Source: Paracyclopina nana (taxonomy: Eukaryota; Arthropoda; Copepoda; Cyclopoida; Cyclopettidae). From it: a stretch of DNA of 64,000 bases. Every line of letters starts with the position of its first letter. Position 1 is the stretch's first letter. The position numbers and the translations under genes are program-made. The notes beneath the pieces are model-generated. The model searched no databases and was not told the DNA's origin. It saw only the letters and a list, made by a program, of their open reading frames with translations. Below are positions 45,117 to 57,300 of the stretch, piece by piece. The stretch lies in NCBI GenBank assembly GCA_019096065.1, contig JAGUCH010000006.1:5352001-5416000 (forward strand), in the 5' to 3' direction.

Positions 45117-48100
45117 TCACGATTTCTTGTCACCATCAATCGTAAATAATTGGCCTGTGAGTGGACAAATCTTCGGATCCTTGACGCACTCAATATGTAC
45201 CACAACTCCGTTGGGATACCGAGCAAATTGGCAATTTGTGAAGGGCTTTTTGCAAGTCACGCAATAGCTGAAATCATACGTTCATTTTTAATTTAATTGT
45301 TGACCACTCACATGTGCTTTTTTATAATTATACCTATTTTCGTTCAGGATGACTGGGTCCTTTGTCATTTGAATTAGTTCCAATTTTGCAGAAAGATTGA
45401 CACTTTGTGAAAGAGCCTTTTCAATGTGCACCATCCTTTTCTGGAAAGAGGCTTTAAAGTGCATTATAATGAAGTATAGTCGTATAGCTAATTACCTTAT
45501 GAATAGAGGCTCTCGTGAGTTTCACGAGGGCAGGAGAAATGGCTGACAAAGACCAATTTTCCGGCAATTTTTGGATCACCTCGTAAGGGTTGAATTCATC
45601 AGCTCTTCTGTTCAACAGGTCAATTGCCGCCATTTTGAGGTTATCTGCTTCCTGGTCTGGCCTAAAAAAAGTTATCACGGTAAAACAATCCTCATGAGGT
45701 TAATTTGACACGAGTGTACTGCAACACATGTACGTAAATTATAGCCAGATTTTTTCTAGAAAGCCAAATATGTAGAAATGACCTCAAAAGTCAGGCTGCC
45801 AAGCAGATAGTGTATGCATCCAATTATTGGCCTCCCTCTGATTTCCCTAAGCAAACTCATTTTTCAGCTAGCATATGTCACACTTGGGCAACAGCGTACG
45901 TATTGGAAAAAACCCAGCTCGAAGCCAACTTGAGTAAAAAGCATGGTAAGTAAGTAACTGCATCAAACCAGCAGCAAATGGAAGAGAAAGAAGTACGTCG
46001 TAGTCAAGAGGGGATTACATATTTTTTACATTAATATGTAATTATCTGTGTAAGCCGATTGTTGGGGACGATTTGCCTGGCTTACAAAAGACGAAGAAGA
46101 AGGAAGAAAGCAACATTATCCTCACAGATAATGATTGTGTCAAGTGCAGACACCAAAAAAAATCGAGAAAAATAACTTAGAATAAAAACTGATTTTGACT
46201 TTGTTTGCTGGTCAGCTTTCAATAAATCCCCAAATTAAGCATGGCTGAGATACATCAGATCGTAATATTACATGCATGCCCAAGGCATTGGATGCTACAC
46301 ATCCGAATTTCGAGTTGATTACATCGTGGCTGCAGCTAAGAAACCAGATTTTCATCAATGAGCCTCACAACATGTGGAGAGCTCATATAAAGTAGGATAA
46401 TTTTCAGCTCCCTAGGAGACAAAACACTTGACTGCCAAAAAGCTAAAAATCCTAATTTGGCAGCTAGCTCAAATTTGCAAACAATGGACTGAAAAAAGCA
46501 GCTGCTTCATTAATTAAGTGCAAAATTTTATCCAGCCATGAATTAAGTGAAAAGAAAGCCAATTTTGAACATGTTCAAATTACCTTGTAGTGGTCGAGTC
46601 CAAGAGAACTGACAAATAGGTGAGCAAAAGTTGGCCCCGTTGCACAGCACTATTATTGGTCGTTGAAGAAGAAGAAGTGGATGACGATGACATTTGATTG
46701 CAATACTGCTCAGCCGATGCAAAATCGTTTAGGTTGTGCACAAAAATGCGCAGGGCTTTCTCGTGCTCCATCATCTGCAAATAGGCGCAAAAAATAAGTT
46801 ACATTTGCATTCATTCCCCAACGGAGGTGAAGTGACGACTTGACGTTAAAAAAGCACTTTCAAGTGTTTTGGTAGCCGAGGAGCTCTCTAATTATTTTGA
46901 GGCCTTCAAAAGCACTCTTCTTCTGGCGAACTACATTATTACCTTGCCATATAAAATGGCTCGCTCGTGATGCAAATCTTTGGCTACCGCTGAATGCGAG
47001 GAATCCAAGCGTGAAAGGAGATATCTGAACTGAACAAAATCTGACTTCAGGATGTGATTTCGAAATTTCTGCCTGTTTTCCGCCTCCGCGTCGCGAGTAT
47101 TTTCGATGTCTTGAAGGTACATTAAAGCCAGCTCAGTGTGCATTTTTTCTGCCTGAAAAAAAAAAACGTCAGTTTGGCTTCCGATTTGGCTTTCTCCTCT
47201 TGCCTTCATAGCTTTGTCGTTGATGAGATGCTCCAAAAGTGCCATTTTTGCTTTTGCGTACTGGCCCAAAAAGTCGACGATTTCCTGGTACTTTTCTTCA
47301 CTCCAGCTCGTGTTTTGCCTCATGAAAATCCTCACTCCTTCCTGCTCGTTTTGTTGTAGCACGAAATCTGCGTGTTGCCAAAGGATCTTTTCCGGTGCTC
47401 TGAAATCAAATAAAAGCACTTGGAAAATTAGGGCAAAAAATACTATCATAGTATATCTGCAAATAGAAAGCAGGAGGAGGAACAAGAGTCATTTCAAAAA
47501 GAGGCCTCCTAATTTCCCTAGAGAACCGAATAGACTTGAAAAGCTAGGTAAGCCATAAGTAAAACAACAACAACAGGAGCAATAGCCCTCTTATGGATCA
47601 GGTCATTCAAGATAAAGGCGGAAAGTCAGGAATGGGCCATGCAATAAAATCAGGATTTTAGTGGCTGGTGTCCACAGAAGCTCAACAGTTCGTGACTCTT
47701 TTGTCTCGCCTCAATAAAGGCCCTTGAAAGCTTTTCCACGAGAGCGTGCCAAAATCATACTCAGTTTTTTTGTACGTATAGTTTGAACCACGAAAACTAC
47801 GTACGAAACACAAAAGGCCATGTAATTTAAGAAAATGGACAGATTCACTCTGGCTAAAAGCAATTTCTTCGCAGCAGCCAAACAAGTGGAAAAAGGTCAA
47901 AAGGCCTCTCTCTGCTAGACAGGAAAAAGTTCAAAATGGAGCCTACAATTTTAGCCATTTTACGTTAAGAAAACTCACTCTACGAGGTTGTCAATGAAGC
48001 AGTGAAGGCCAGGGTAAAGGTCGTCCGAAAGTGATTTTTTCTCCAGCTGTGTCCAAAGGCTGAAGGCCTCTTCATGAAGGCCTTGATTAATATAGAGTAA

Positions 48101-51100
48101 GGCCAAGCCATGGAGCCTTTGGCTGGCCTTCAAGTGGTCCCTGCAGTCCGCGAAATCACACACCAGATTCGAATTCGTCATCACGAACGAAATCAATTGC
48201 GTAGGTTGGCCTTGGGCGTATAATTTGATCAAGGCTGTGTTCACATCCTGAAATAAAAATGACGTGGATGATGCCAATTTTTTGCTAGCAGCAATCAATC
48301 AGCTAATGGAACCTTTTTTCAACAAATGTTATTAAGTAAATAAGAGATTCTGAGTTGGATGGAAATTAAGATTCTCAGGAGCAATTAAAAATAATTTGCG
48401 TTGACATATTGTACTTACAATTAATTTTTCAAGCCAATTAAACATGAGGCTAATTATTGATCATTTGCTTGGTCGACCTGGAACCCATAAGTCAAATAAA
48501 TGGCTGCAGTGAGATTTTTTTCAGCGAGAAGAAAAACTGCAGACTTTAGCCCCAAGGGGAAAATAACGTGAAACGTAGGCGTTAAAAAACAAAAGATCTT
48601 AGATGGAAAAGTGAGAAATTTTGGAATGCTATCTGTTGGTAGCAAGGAAAAGCCTTTCTAAACTAATCTGAAACTTCTTTTGACTAGCCTTATTTTTCAG
48701 GCAAGGTGATAATGAAGTTTTACTCAAGGCTGCGCAAGAAAGTTACAAATATGAGGGCAACAAGAAACGACGAGATAGCCAAGTGCTCAAAATTGAGAAT
48801 CTCACTAGGTGTATAATTTTGCCATTTAAAAAATCCAACTTTCCAGAAAATTGAGCTCATGTATCCATGTAGAGCAGGTGAGCTACTAGCCTAATGGATA
48901 AACTTTCTTAATAATAAATTCCTGCTCTTTTTCCACACTGTAAGTCGAACACTTGTCCAATATATACAGAATTTTTCTCACCTTTTTGTGCAACAGCTCG
49001 TCCCCTTCGGCTGCTCTGAGATATTCTAGAAAGTCGATAAGAAATCGAGTCAAAGTCTCGGTTTTCCCAGGATCCATCTTGGTTACCTGAAAGGGAAACA
49101 AGATAAATGGCAAATAGACCGACGAACGATAAGCGAGGCTGCTCTATATTGTCAACTTCAAAAAGCCACAACATGGCTGGAGTACAGAAAATTGGTTTTC
49201 GTGGCAATTCGTTACCTGATTCACATCAGCGATGTCGTGAAGTGGTGGCACTTTTCTCGTGAAATTGGACGAGGCTGGCAACAGCCTCGGGAATAGCGAA
49301 ATGACCTCTCTGGGGTCAACTCGGCCTCTAATTAATAGTTCTTGGGCTTTTCGCAATTCAAGGGACTTGAGGGAGATAAAGGCCGCTCGACCTCGAGCTC
49401 GATTGACAAGGGCCTCAAGGATGGTGTCATTAGGCCCCACTAAGCCTCGACTAACACAATTTTCAGCCAAGTCAAGGGCCTCGTCTACTCTGTCACTCGA
49501 AAGCAGGTGCTGCAAATAAATTGGAAAAATATGCAAGATATTATAATAATAATGCATAAACATCATTATTCATTCGTGAAATTACTAATGGCCTCATCTT
49601 TTGTAGAAGGTTGATAAATCATGCGTGGTTGCAGTTCTTTTCTTTTTCTACACAAAAGAAACAATGTCGACGACTACTGGAAAAAGAAAAGATAATTTTA
49701 CCCAATGGTTTGTGAAAAAAACCGGCCTCATGCTTAATTAAATATGGAGAAAGTATTCTACGCAAATGCTGTGGTGTTTCATATCCTTGATAGAATGCAA
49801 CGTGACATGAGCAAATTCAGGCCACTTACTTCAATCTGAATTTGAATGGAGATTGGTTTCAGCTTGTACACTGATGCAGTTGAGGCCACCAAAAGTTTCC
49901 CATCAAAATTCCCCACCGCAGTTCCTCCATTAAACGTCAAAGTTTGCTTGTGTTTCTGGTCCAGGAGACTGGAAGGCAAAAAATGTCTTGGTCAAACAAT
50001 TTTGCCACAAAAGTGCATTTGCTGGCACGCAAAATAATTCAGAATTATGGAATCATTATCGTTGCAGACGGAAGATCCTCTTAGGACTCAGCTCTCTTGA
50101 AACCACTCAATACTACGCTCTCATAAAGGCCTTTTACAGTACTTGTCACTTACAAACGATATCCTTCTTTTAAATACAAAGTGGTTGTGTTCCATAATGA
50201 AATTCATTACATGATAAAACCATATTTTAGGGTCGTAGTAAGAAAAAATGGTTAGAGCAGCAAATTTTAGCGTCCTTTTTCAGATTAGCATATTGTGCTC
50301 CTAATTAGCTTCAAAGTTGACGAAAGCTCGTCTTCACGTCACAAGAACCTCAAAAAAAAAAAAAAAAAAAAATTGACCATACTTGTAGACAATTACGCTG
50401 TCGTTGTTCGCAGTCAACGTGATGACGTAAGGATGGCAAAAAACGAATTTGGATACGGGTTTGATCCACTGAATTGGAGGTCGATCAGAAGAAATGCCTT
50501 CGGTCGTAATGCACATGCCAAGATCACCAGGAGCGCTCAGCAAAAACTCTTCCTGAAATTAATTTGGCCATAATACAACTTTTTCTGGCTAAAACAATGC
50601 TTTTTAAGATAAATCACCTTGGATATTCTGGATACAATTGGATGCGTTTCAGGTTCGTAAGGGAACAAATCCTGACAAGCTCCAGTGGCAACATTGAAAA
50701 TGACGTAATGATTGGCCAAAGCTGCGCAAACAAACACTCCATCCATGCAAACATGCCGAACAGGATCAGGTAATTCTCGAATTTTGTCCACCGACATTTG
50801 CTCCTCGTTAATATTGATGACGGCAAGCTGCTTTTTCTTGCCCAAACACATCTGAAAAGCATCAAATATAGAAACCCTTTTACGTCATCCTTGATGAAGC
50901 ACTCACTTGGACAGCAAATGGATCATCCACTGAAGGATTTTCATTGATACAACAAGCTTGAACTCCTCTCATCTTGTGAGATCCTGATAAAGGAATGGAG
51001 GTCAAATCTCCAGAATTCAACACCATCAATGTTGTGTCACAGAGGGCCAAAAGTCTATCCAGAGCTGAGGCAGATCTCAGAAATGTCACTGGTGACTTCT

Positions 51101-51400
51101 GAGGAAACGAAAATAGCGGTAAATTAGAATTTGGATCAATTGCAGCCGAGAAAGCTTACAGGTCCGAGGTCTCTGCATTTCAGCCTTTGAATAGGAGTAT
51201 CTGGAGAACAGGAGAATTTCATGACAGCCCCTTCCATGGTGCCTATGTAAATGTCATCAGAACACAATTCCATTGTTGTGATCTGGAAGGAATTTTGTAA
51301 GTAAGACATGATGGAAATGAAGAAGGCTTACTTTTGTCCCAGGAGGCAAAGAGGCTGGCTCAATCAGAGGCTCGAGCTCGAATATACCAGGAGAAGCCAT
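45117..51400 (-). CDS. TGFBRAP1: TGF-beta receptor-associated protein 1 (Vps3-like CORVET subunit)
   Basis: Fifteen coding exons in consistent phase: 51400-51332, 51282-51160, 51098-50907, 50851-50618, 50552-50383, 49968-49830, 49509-49216, 49086-48982, 48247-47979, 47399-47204, 47152-46943, 46774-46584, 45661-45496, 45440-45334, 45267-45117. Total 871 residues; human is 860. An N-terminal CNH beta-propeller (about 15-300, with LRSASALDRLLALCD and CQDLFPYEPE) is followed by a clathrin-repeat helical region (PRLLPASSNFTR, PPLHDIADVNQ, MMEHEKALRIFVHNLNDFA). The C-terminal zinc-type end has CVTCKKPF and RYPNGVVVHIEC. It is a subunit of the CORVET tether acting with Rab5 on early endosomes. The intron at 47203-47153 is GC-AG, 51 bases and free of stops. 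An A21 tract lies at 50351-50371 in intron 5. Confidence 0.96.
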
Positions 51401-51949
51401 TTTGGAATGTAAAAGAAGTTTTTCTCCCAGTTGGAGACAATCTTGTCAAAATCGGCTTAGCTATTGTTTTTCGTCTGTTGAGAACTCCCAATCGTGGTTA
51501 TAATCTCTAAACATCAATGTTCGTAATAAGAAAAACTTGATGAATTTGAAGAATATGACAGAGCTTTTGCTTTTTTCTTCAATTTTTTAACTCTTACTCA
51601 TTTGACGAATTTTTATGAGTAATTGTAGCGATTGTAAAAAATGACAACTTTTTCGAAGTTATTAATGCTGAAAACTGTCTTTACATTTTTAAGGCAGTCA
51701 TAACTTTCTCTTTGCTTAATATTGGCAAAACTCAATTTCTTACTTCTAATAAGCTAAGCTTTACAATTTAAAAAATATATTTATCACACAAAAATTGCGA
51801 TATTATTTGTTCACATCAACAAATTCAAAATTTGCTCCAAATTTATGTTAAGCTCGGGTCAAATTTTCGACCCGGTCATTTGACAGACTTAATAATCCTA
51901 CGTCATTCGGCAAAATTGATTATTTTCGATAGTAAACAAATCCTTTAAA
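51401..51949. promoter_or_regulatory. Shared divergent promoter of TGFBRAP1 and EMC4
   Basis: The 549-bp AT-rich spacer between two start codons on opposite strands must hold both promoters. No TATA box or named motif stands out. Confidence 0.6.
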
Positions 51950-52523
51950 ATGGCTTCACAGCCGCCACGAAACCGAAGTCGGTGGAGCTTAGACTTCACG
52001 AAGAGTGGGCGGACTTCAAGTCACTCATCGGAGCTTCCAAGTCCTCCAGGTTACTCGGCAGCCACCTCAATCACCACAGCTGAAGCCACAAGACAGACCG
52101 ATCCTTCCTTGAAAGCAAAGCGATCCTGGGATCTCGCATTAGGCCCCATCAAGCAGGTGAGTCTATTTTGAGCCTTTACTCTGACATCACTATATTCTTC
52201 GTCCGCTCCAGCTCCCAATGAACCTGTTCATCATGTACATGTCTGGCAATACCATTTCCATCTTCCCTATCATGATGGTGGTCATGATGGCTGTCCGCCC
52301 CTTCAAGACTCTTTTCTCCATCAACTCAACATTCAAAGCCTTGGACTCAGTGGACGGAGGCATGGCCAACATTGGGCAGAAAATCGTGTATGTCATCGGC
52401 AACATACTCAACATAGCCATGGCCATGTGGAAATGTCATAGTATGGGCCTCTTGCCCACACACGCGTCGGATTGGTTGGCATTTGCGGATCCCGTGTTAC
52501 GAGCGGAATGGTCGTACGCATAA
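51950..52523 (+). CDS. EMC4: ER membrane protein complex subunit 4
   Basis: Two exons, 51950-52156 and 52212-52523, with a 55-base GT-AG intron, give 172 residues (human 183). The Ser-rich cytosolic N-terminus ends in [11 protein letters not shown]. The conserved core [20 protein letters not shown] covers the first membrane segment; a second lies at [15 protein letters not shown]. The signature [18 protein letters not shown] is nearly identical to the human protein. It helps insert membrane proteins into the ER as part of the EMC. AATAAA at 52553-52558 follows the stop by 30 bases. Confidence 0.97.
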
Positions 52524-52552
52524 CTCATTCGCCATTGCATTGATAAATTATG

Positions 52553-52558
52553 AATAAA
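52553..52558 (+). terminator. EMC4 polyadenylation signal
   Basis: A canonical AATAAA lies 30 bases after the EMC4 stop codon. Confidence 0.7.
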
Positions 52559-52623
52559 CTGAGTTAAATCTGAAAAGATGGATTCTATACTTTGGAGTGC
52601 ACTAGTCTTATTGTTTACTAATA

Positions 52624-52813
52624 GTGTACGCACTCTGGATGTTTTTCCATCTCGAGCCGAATAGAATTCTCGTCAAATCGTCGTGGGTGCAGCTTTGCAG
52701 TACATTTGAACAGAGTACGCACTTTAGTTGAAGCGCTTATCACATGAGGAATAAAAATCTCGCCAAATCGCCACGGGTGCACAACTGTTGTAATTCAGCA
52801 CAGTGCGCGCACT
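52624..52813 (+). repeat. 89-90 bp tandem repeat upstream of RAD51
   Basis: The block GTGTACGCACT recurs as GAGTACGCACT and GTGCGCGCACT at 52624, 52713 and 52803. The block TCGTCAAATCGTCGTGGGTGC recurs as TCGCCAAATCGCCACGGGTGC one period later. This is about two copies, ending 113 bases before the RAD51 start. Confidence 0.8.
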
Positions 52814-52925
52814 CGTCTTTTGTCCTTGCAGTGACGTCATAACTCATATCATAACAAATTCAAGCTGCGACAAGTTGAAGCGGGAACTGAGAAAATAAGA
52901 CCGAGGGCTGAAAGAAATTGTCAAA

Positions 52926-54348
52926 ATGCAAGAAGAAAGCGAAATGGCCTCCACTTCGGCCTCCATGGCCGCGACGGAGGATGCCGAGAGTGTTGGGCCG
53001 CTACTAATTGGAGCTTTGGAGTCTCATGGCATCAATTCCGGAGATATCAAGAAATTGCGAGAGGCTGGCTATCACACAGTTGAAAGTATCGTGTATGCGC
53101 CCAAAAAGAACTTGATGGCCATCAAAGGCCTCTCAGAAGCCAAGGCTGACAAGATTTTGGCCGAAGGACAAAAGTTGGTGCCCACGGGATTTACAACTGC
53201 CACTGAGATGCATCTTCGTAGGTCTCAGATCATTCAGGTGACTTCCTTTGTTAAAAATCTAAGAATTCTCTGAGCTTTTCCGTCCAATGTAAATCTACGA
53301 AAACTCGCTTCCCGCCGCAAACTAGCTTATTTTTAACGAGATGATCTCGGGTTTTTTGAGGATTCTGGAGAAGGTCAACTGAAGACAAACTAACTTTTTT
53401 TCTTAGAGCGGAAAAGTGCAGGGAAGGGTACAATTTGCTTTGCAGGAAAATGCTTAACGCAGCAGGATTAGAGTAAACAAAAAAGCAGCAATAATGAAAC
53501 TTTTAAATTCATTTGTCAAAAATAAAATGAAATTAAAATAGGCTGTTGTGCTATATTTTATATGTCACAGATAACAACTGGAGCCAAGGAATTGGACAAA
53601 CTTCTTCAAGGAGGGATTGAAACTGGCTCCATCACCGAGCTGTTTGGGGAGTTCCGGACGGGCAAAAGCCAACTTTGTCACACTTTGGCCGTCACGTGTC
53701 AGCTCCCAATAGACATGGGTGGCGCTGAGGGCAAGTGCTTGTACATCGACACAGAGGGGACGTTCAGGCCTGAACGCCTTCTAGCCACGGCCGAGCGCTA
53801 CGGCCTTTCTGGACCTGATGTCCTCGACAATGTGGCCTACGCCCGTGCCTACAACACCGACCACCAAACACAGCTCCTGATCCAAGCCGCAGCCATGATG
53901 TCCGAATCCAGGTAATTATTGCCATCAGTCAATTCATTGCATGGCCTTTTGAGAGAAAAAAGTCCATTTCAGGTACGCCATGGTTGTGGTTGACAGTGCA
54001 ACTGCTCTGTACAGAACTGATTACTCTGGCCGAGGAGAATTGAGCTCCAGGCAAATGCATTTGGCTCGATTTTTGAGGATGCTTTTGAGGCTGGCTGATG
54101 AGTTTGGAGTGGCCGTGGTTTTGACCAATCAAGTCGTGGCTCAAGTTGATGGCGCTGCCATGTTCAATGCCGACCCCAAGAAACCCATCGGAGGTAACAT
54201 CATGGCACATGCGTCCACCACACGGCTGTATTTGCGAAAAGGCCGAGGTGAGCAGAGAATTTGCAAGATCTACGATTCGCCCTGCTTGCCCGAGAGTGAA
54301 GCCATATTTGCCATCAATGCGGATGGAATCGGTGATGCCAAAGACTAA
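52926..54348 (+). CDS. RAD51: DNA repair recombinase RAD51
   Basis: Three exons, 52926-53237, 53571-53911 and 53973-54348, give 342 residues (human 339). The N-terminal helix-hairpin-helix domain (about 28-80) has [15 protein letters not shown]. The oligomerisation motif FTTA lies at about 89. Walker A is GEFRTGKS (about 130-137), with Ser where human has Thr. Walker B is MVVVDS (about 221-226). LLTNQVV-type loop L2 and the C-terminus ADGIGDAKD are conserved. It is the nuclear strand-exchange enzyme of homologous recombination. It lies in tandem 402 bases after EMC4. A second ATG (MASTSAS) seven codons in is an alternative start. Confidence 0.97.
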
Positions 54349-57300
54349 GCCTCCTGGAAGTTTTGCTTGGAACCATTTAATATACTGCAATTATTATCCG
54401 GAAAAAAGGTCCATATTTTCAATTGGCCATCGTGCTCGTTGTTCAAACTTCATTGATTATTCAAAGTTTTGAAGGCATTATTTGTGATTAGCCCTTTGGG
54501 TTACGTCATCGTGCCCATGGCAACAGCCTTAAAATAGCCCAAAAAAGTATGAAAAGAGCATGAATGATTTCCTTTTCTGTCTGGATCAAGTTGTGGAAAT
54601 ATCGATGAAAGATTGTGAAACTGATGAATCTCCTCCATTTTGCAGTTTGGTGCAGCAGGAGGAGCAGAACAAAAGGAAAAATCTTCTCTCTCATTTTCGT
54701 GCTTGTACATCCCAATCGATTCTAGATAATTGCCAGTAGTAAATCTCGCACAGAGAAACGGAGAAATTATTTCTAATCTTCCATCACTTTCGAAAGTAGG
54801 GAGAACATTTGTCAACTTTCCAAATTCTACAGATGTGTCCAAGATTGGACAAAGCGATACCAAAAGCTGTTGTTGCAGCCTTAAAAACGCCGTCAGCTTT
54901 CTTATGATGATGAAAAGCGAAAGGTCTGGACTTGAGCTGCACATTGCTAATAATAATACATTAGTAGCATTCTGCTGTCAGTAGTTTTGCCGGCAGAAGC
55001 AGCCAAGAGAAAACATCTGAGTTTTATGATCTTTGTAGTCGTTGGATTATCGATTTTTCCCCGCTTTGGCAACAACAATTGAACAGAACCCCATACATAT
55101 GCTATTTGCATTTTCAGCTTTTTTGTGGCTCTCATTTTCTGTCAAATCTATATCGGTAAAAGACAGATGTTCTCTCCCAGTTGAAATGCTGCAAAAATAA
55201 GAAGAAATAAAACGTGCATAACACAACTGTATTTTTTTTTTGCTATGCAGTAGCAGGGAATTTTGCCCAATTAAGTTTTCATCTGCCAGAACGCAGAATT
55301 TTCCTTATTATACGAAAAATGAAAAAAACAAGAACGTTCCTCCAAAATACAAAATACAGAGAATGAGTTGATGCACTATTTTCTCGCTGCGAGCTAAAAT
55401 TACACATTGTTCGCGCAAGGTACTTTAGAATTAATAAATTCACATCATGACATTATTATCTAGCTTTTGCTCACATGGTTGAACGAACTTTGGAAGCTGC
55501 TCTACGCCCACGACGGACCGGCGATGAAAATTTCAGGACTATTTCACTCGACCACAATGGGGAAAACGGGCAAAAATCGATTTGGTCTGTACTGCCCTGC
55601 TTTGAATAGACCGCTATTATAGATCCACGACCATTTCCCTTTTTTTACCTTTTTCAGTACCAGAACGTTTTTCGAGCGTTTCGGCCCAGTGTGCAATTGC
55701 CCTGGTTGTTGTGTGTAGTATAGGCAAGCTGCAGCTGTCCTTTTTCACACTATGCACGTTAAAATCCGGTGTTTTTCGAATTTTGAAAAATCAATTTTTG
55801 CACAACAACAAAAGCGTCTGTCATAGATTAGGAGGCTGATTTTTCACCTGCCTCCTTTACATAAATCACACGTACACAAAACATTTGAAGGGAACTTCAA
55901 ATAATAATATTTCCGATTTTGTTGTTGTGTAGCTTCCCCCCCAAAAATATTCCTAATTTCAGCATCGCATGCTTTTTTTAGGCAGCGCCAGTTTCAAAGG
56001 CTTCTCAGCTCCTCCCCTCCTGAATTTTAAAGTCACACATGTGAAAAAATCACTCACACATGTGGATGATGCGCAGTTTGTGAGCCAATAAGCGCATGTG
56101 GAATTTTAATCCCTTCCATCAACATCAAATAAAAAACTCGGGAAGCTCCATTCTCCCCTCCCCTTTGAAATCCGAAATCGAAATCTGAAACTCATCTCGA
56201 TGGAAAAGCTGACATCAAGGGGAGGAGACAAATAGAGTCTTCTTGGTTTATCCAAAAGCCAAATAGATAAATAGGTAAAGACTTCACCCGGCTGTAATTA
56301 CGTCGCTAAAAATAATTACGTGCAACTTGAGGCTAAGCCTTTTGCTGTACGCATGATAAATGTACAGCTACTTCTTAAAGAGCACCCTGACGTACAATAA
56401 CTGCCTAATTTGCATTTACGTAGCAGCATTCATGAAACGTTATACATGACAGCGTAGTACAAATTATAGCATGAAACTTCCACTGTTTCTTCTAAGTGAA
56501 AGCTCCTCCTCCGAGCTCTCTTTGAAGTCGTGAAACGAAATCTGAAACTCATCCGTCAGCCTCAGGATGTGGAAAAAAGCAGCTTTCTAAAATCGGGAGG
56601 AGTTTAAAGAAGCGTACTATCAAGGCGAGCTGGGCCGCTACTTTCCAGGATATATAACTACTACGGTGGCTTTCAAAATGGTCGAAATTCAAGTTTCAGC
56701 TTCCCAAGGGAGGAAGAGAAAGCCATTTTTCATCTTCTCCATATCATAATGGGAACAAATCTCGACTTTGAACTGATGGCCACTGTTAATTGGCCACATG
56801 AATTGTGACTTAATTTGGACTTTTTCAGGGGGAATTGCCCCAGAGTGGCTCATGGTGATGAAAAACTGGGGAGAAACTTTCAAGTTTGCTGAGCTTTCTT
56901 CTTCTCCACTTTTTGCCTCAATATTTCAAGCTGCTCCATCTTATGATTTTCCACAGCAATTTATGGCGGCAATTAATAACAGCAATGTACAAAAGATGAT
57001 GCTTTGTCTGCCTTTTTGCCAAGAAAGGTACACAGCAGCAAGATTTGCAGTAGCATTGAGGAAATCAGGCTCAAAATCGAAGAAAATGCCAATATGTTTG
57101 CCAGTTTTCTTAAGTACACAGTCACAAAAAAGGGCTTCATAAATAATTCAAGTGCGGACAATCGGTGTCTCGCCCGCAGGATTTCAAAAGCTTCGCAGGT
57201 TTTGACCCTAGCATATTGATGAGGCTTTGGACGTCTATTTGCCCCTTTTGCTCCACGCTGAGGTTCTCGCGGTTAAAAATGGCGACGCCTGCTGAGCGGA

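Noticed and set aside
54501..54944. 147-codon minus-strand open frame downstream of RAD51
   Set aside because: Length is near what chance gives in this much AT-rich DNA, and there is no recognisable motif or splice context.
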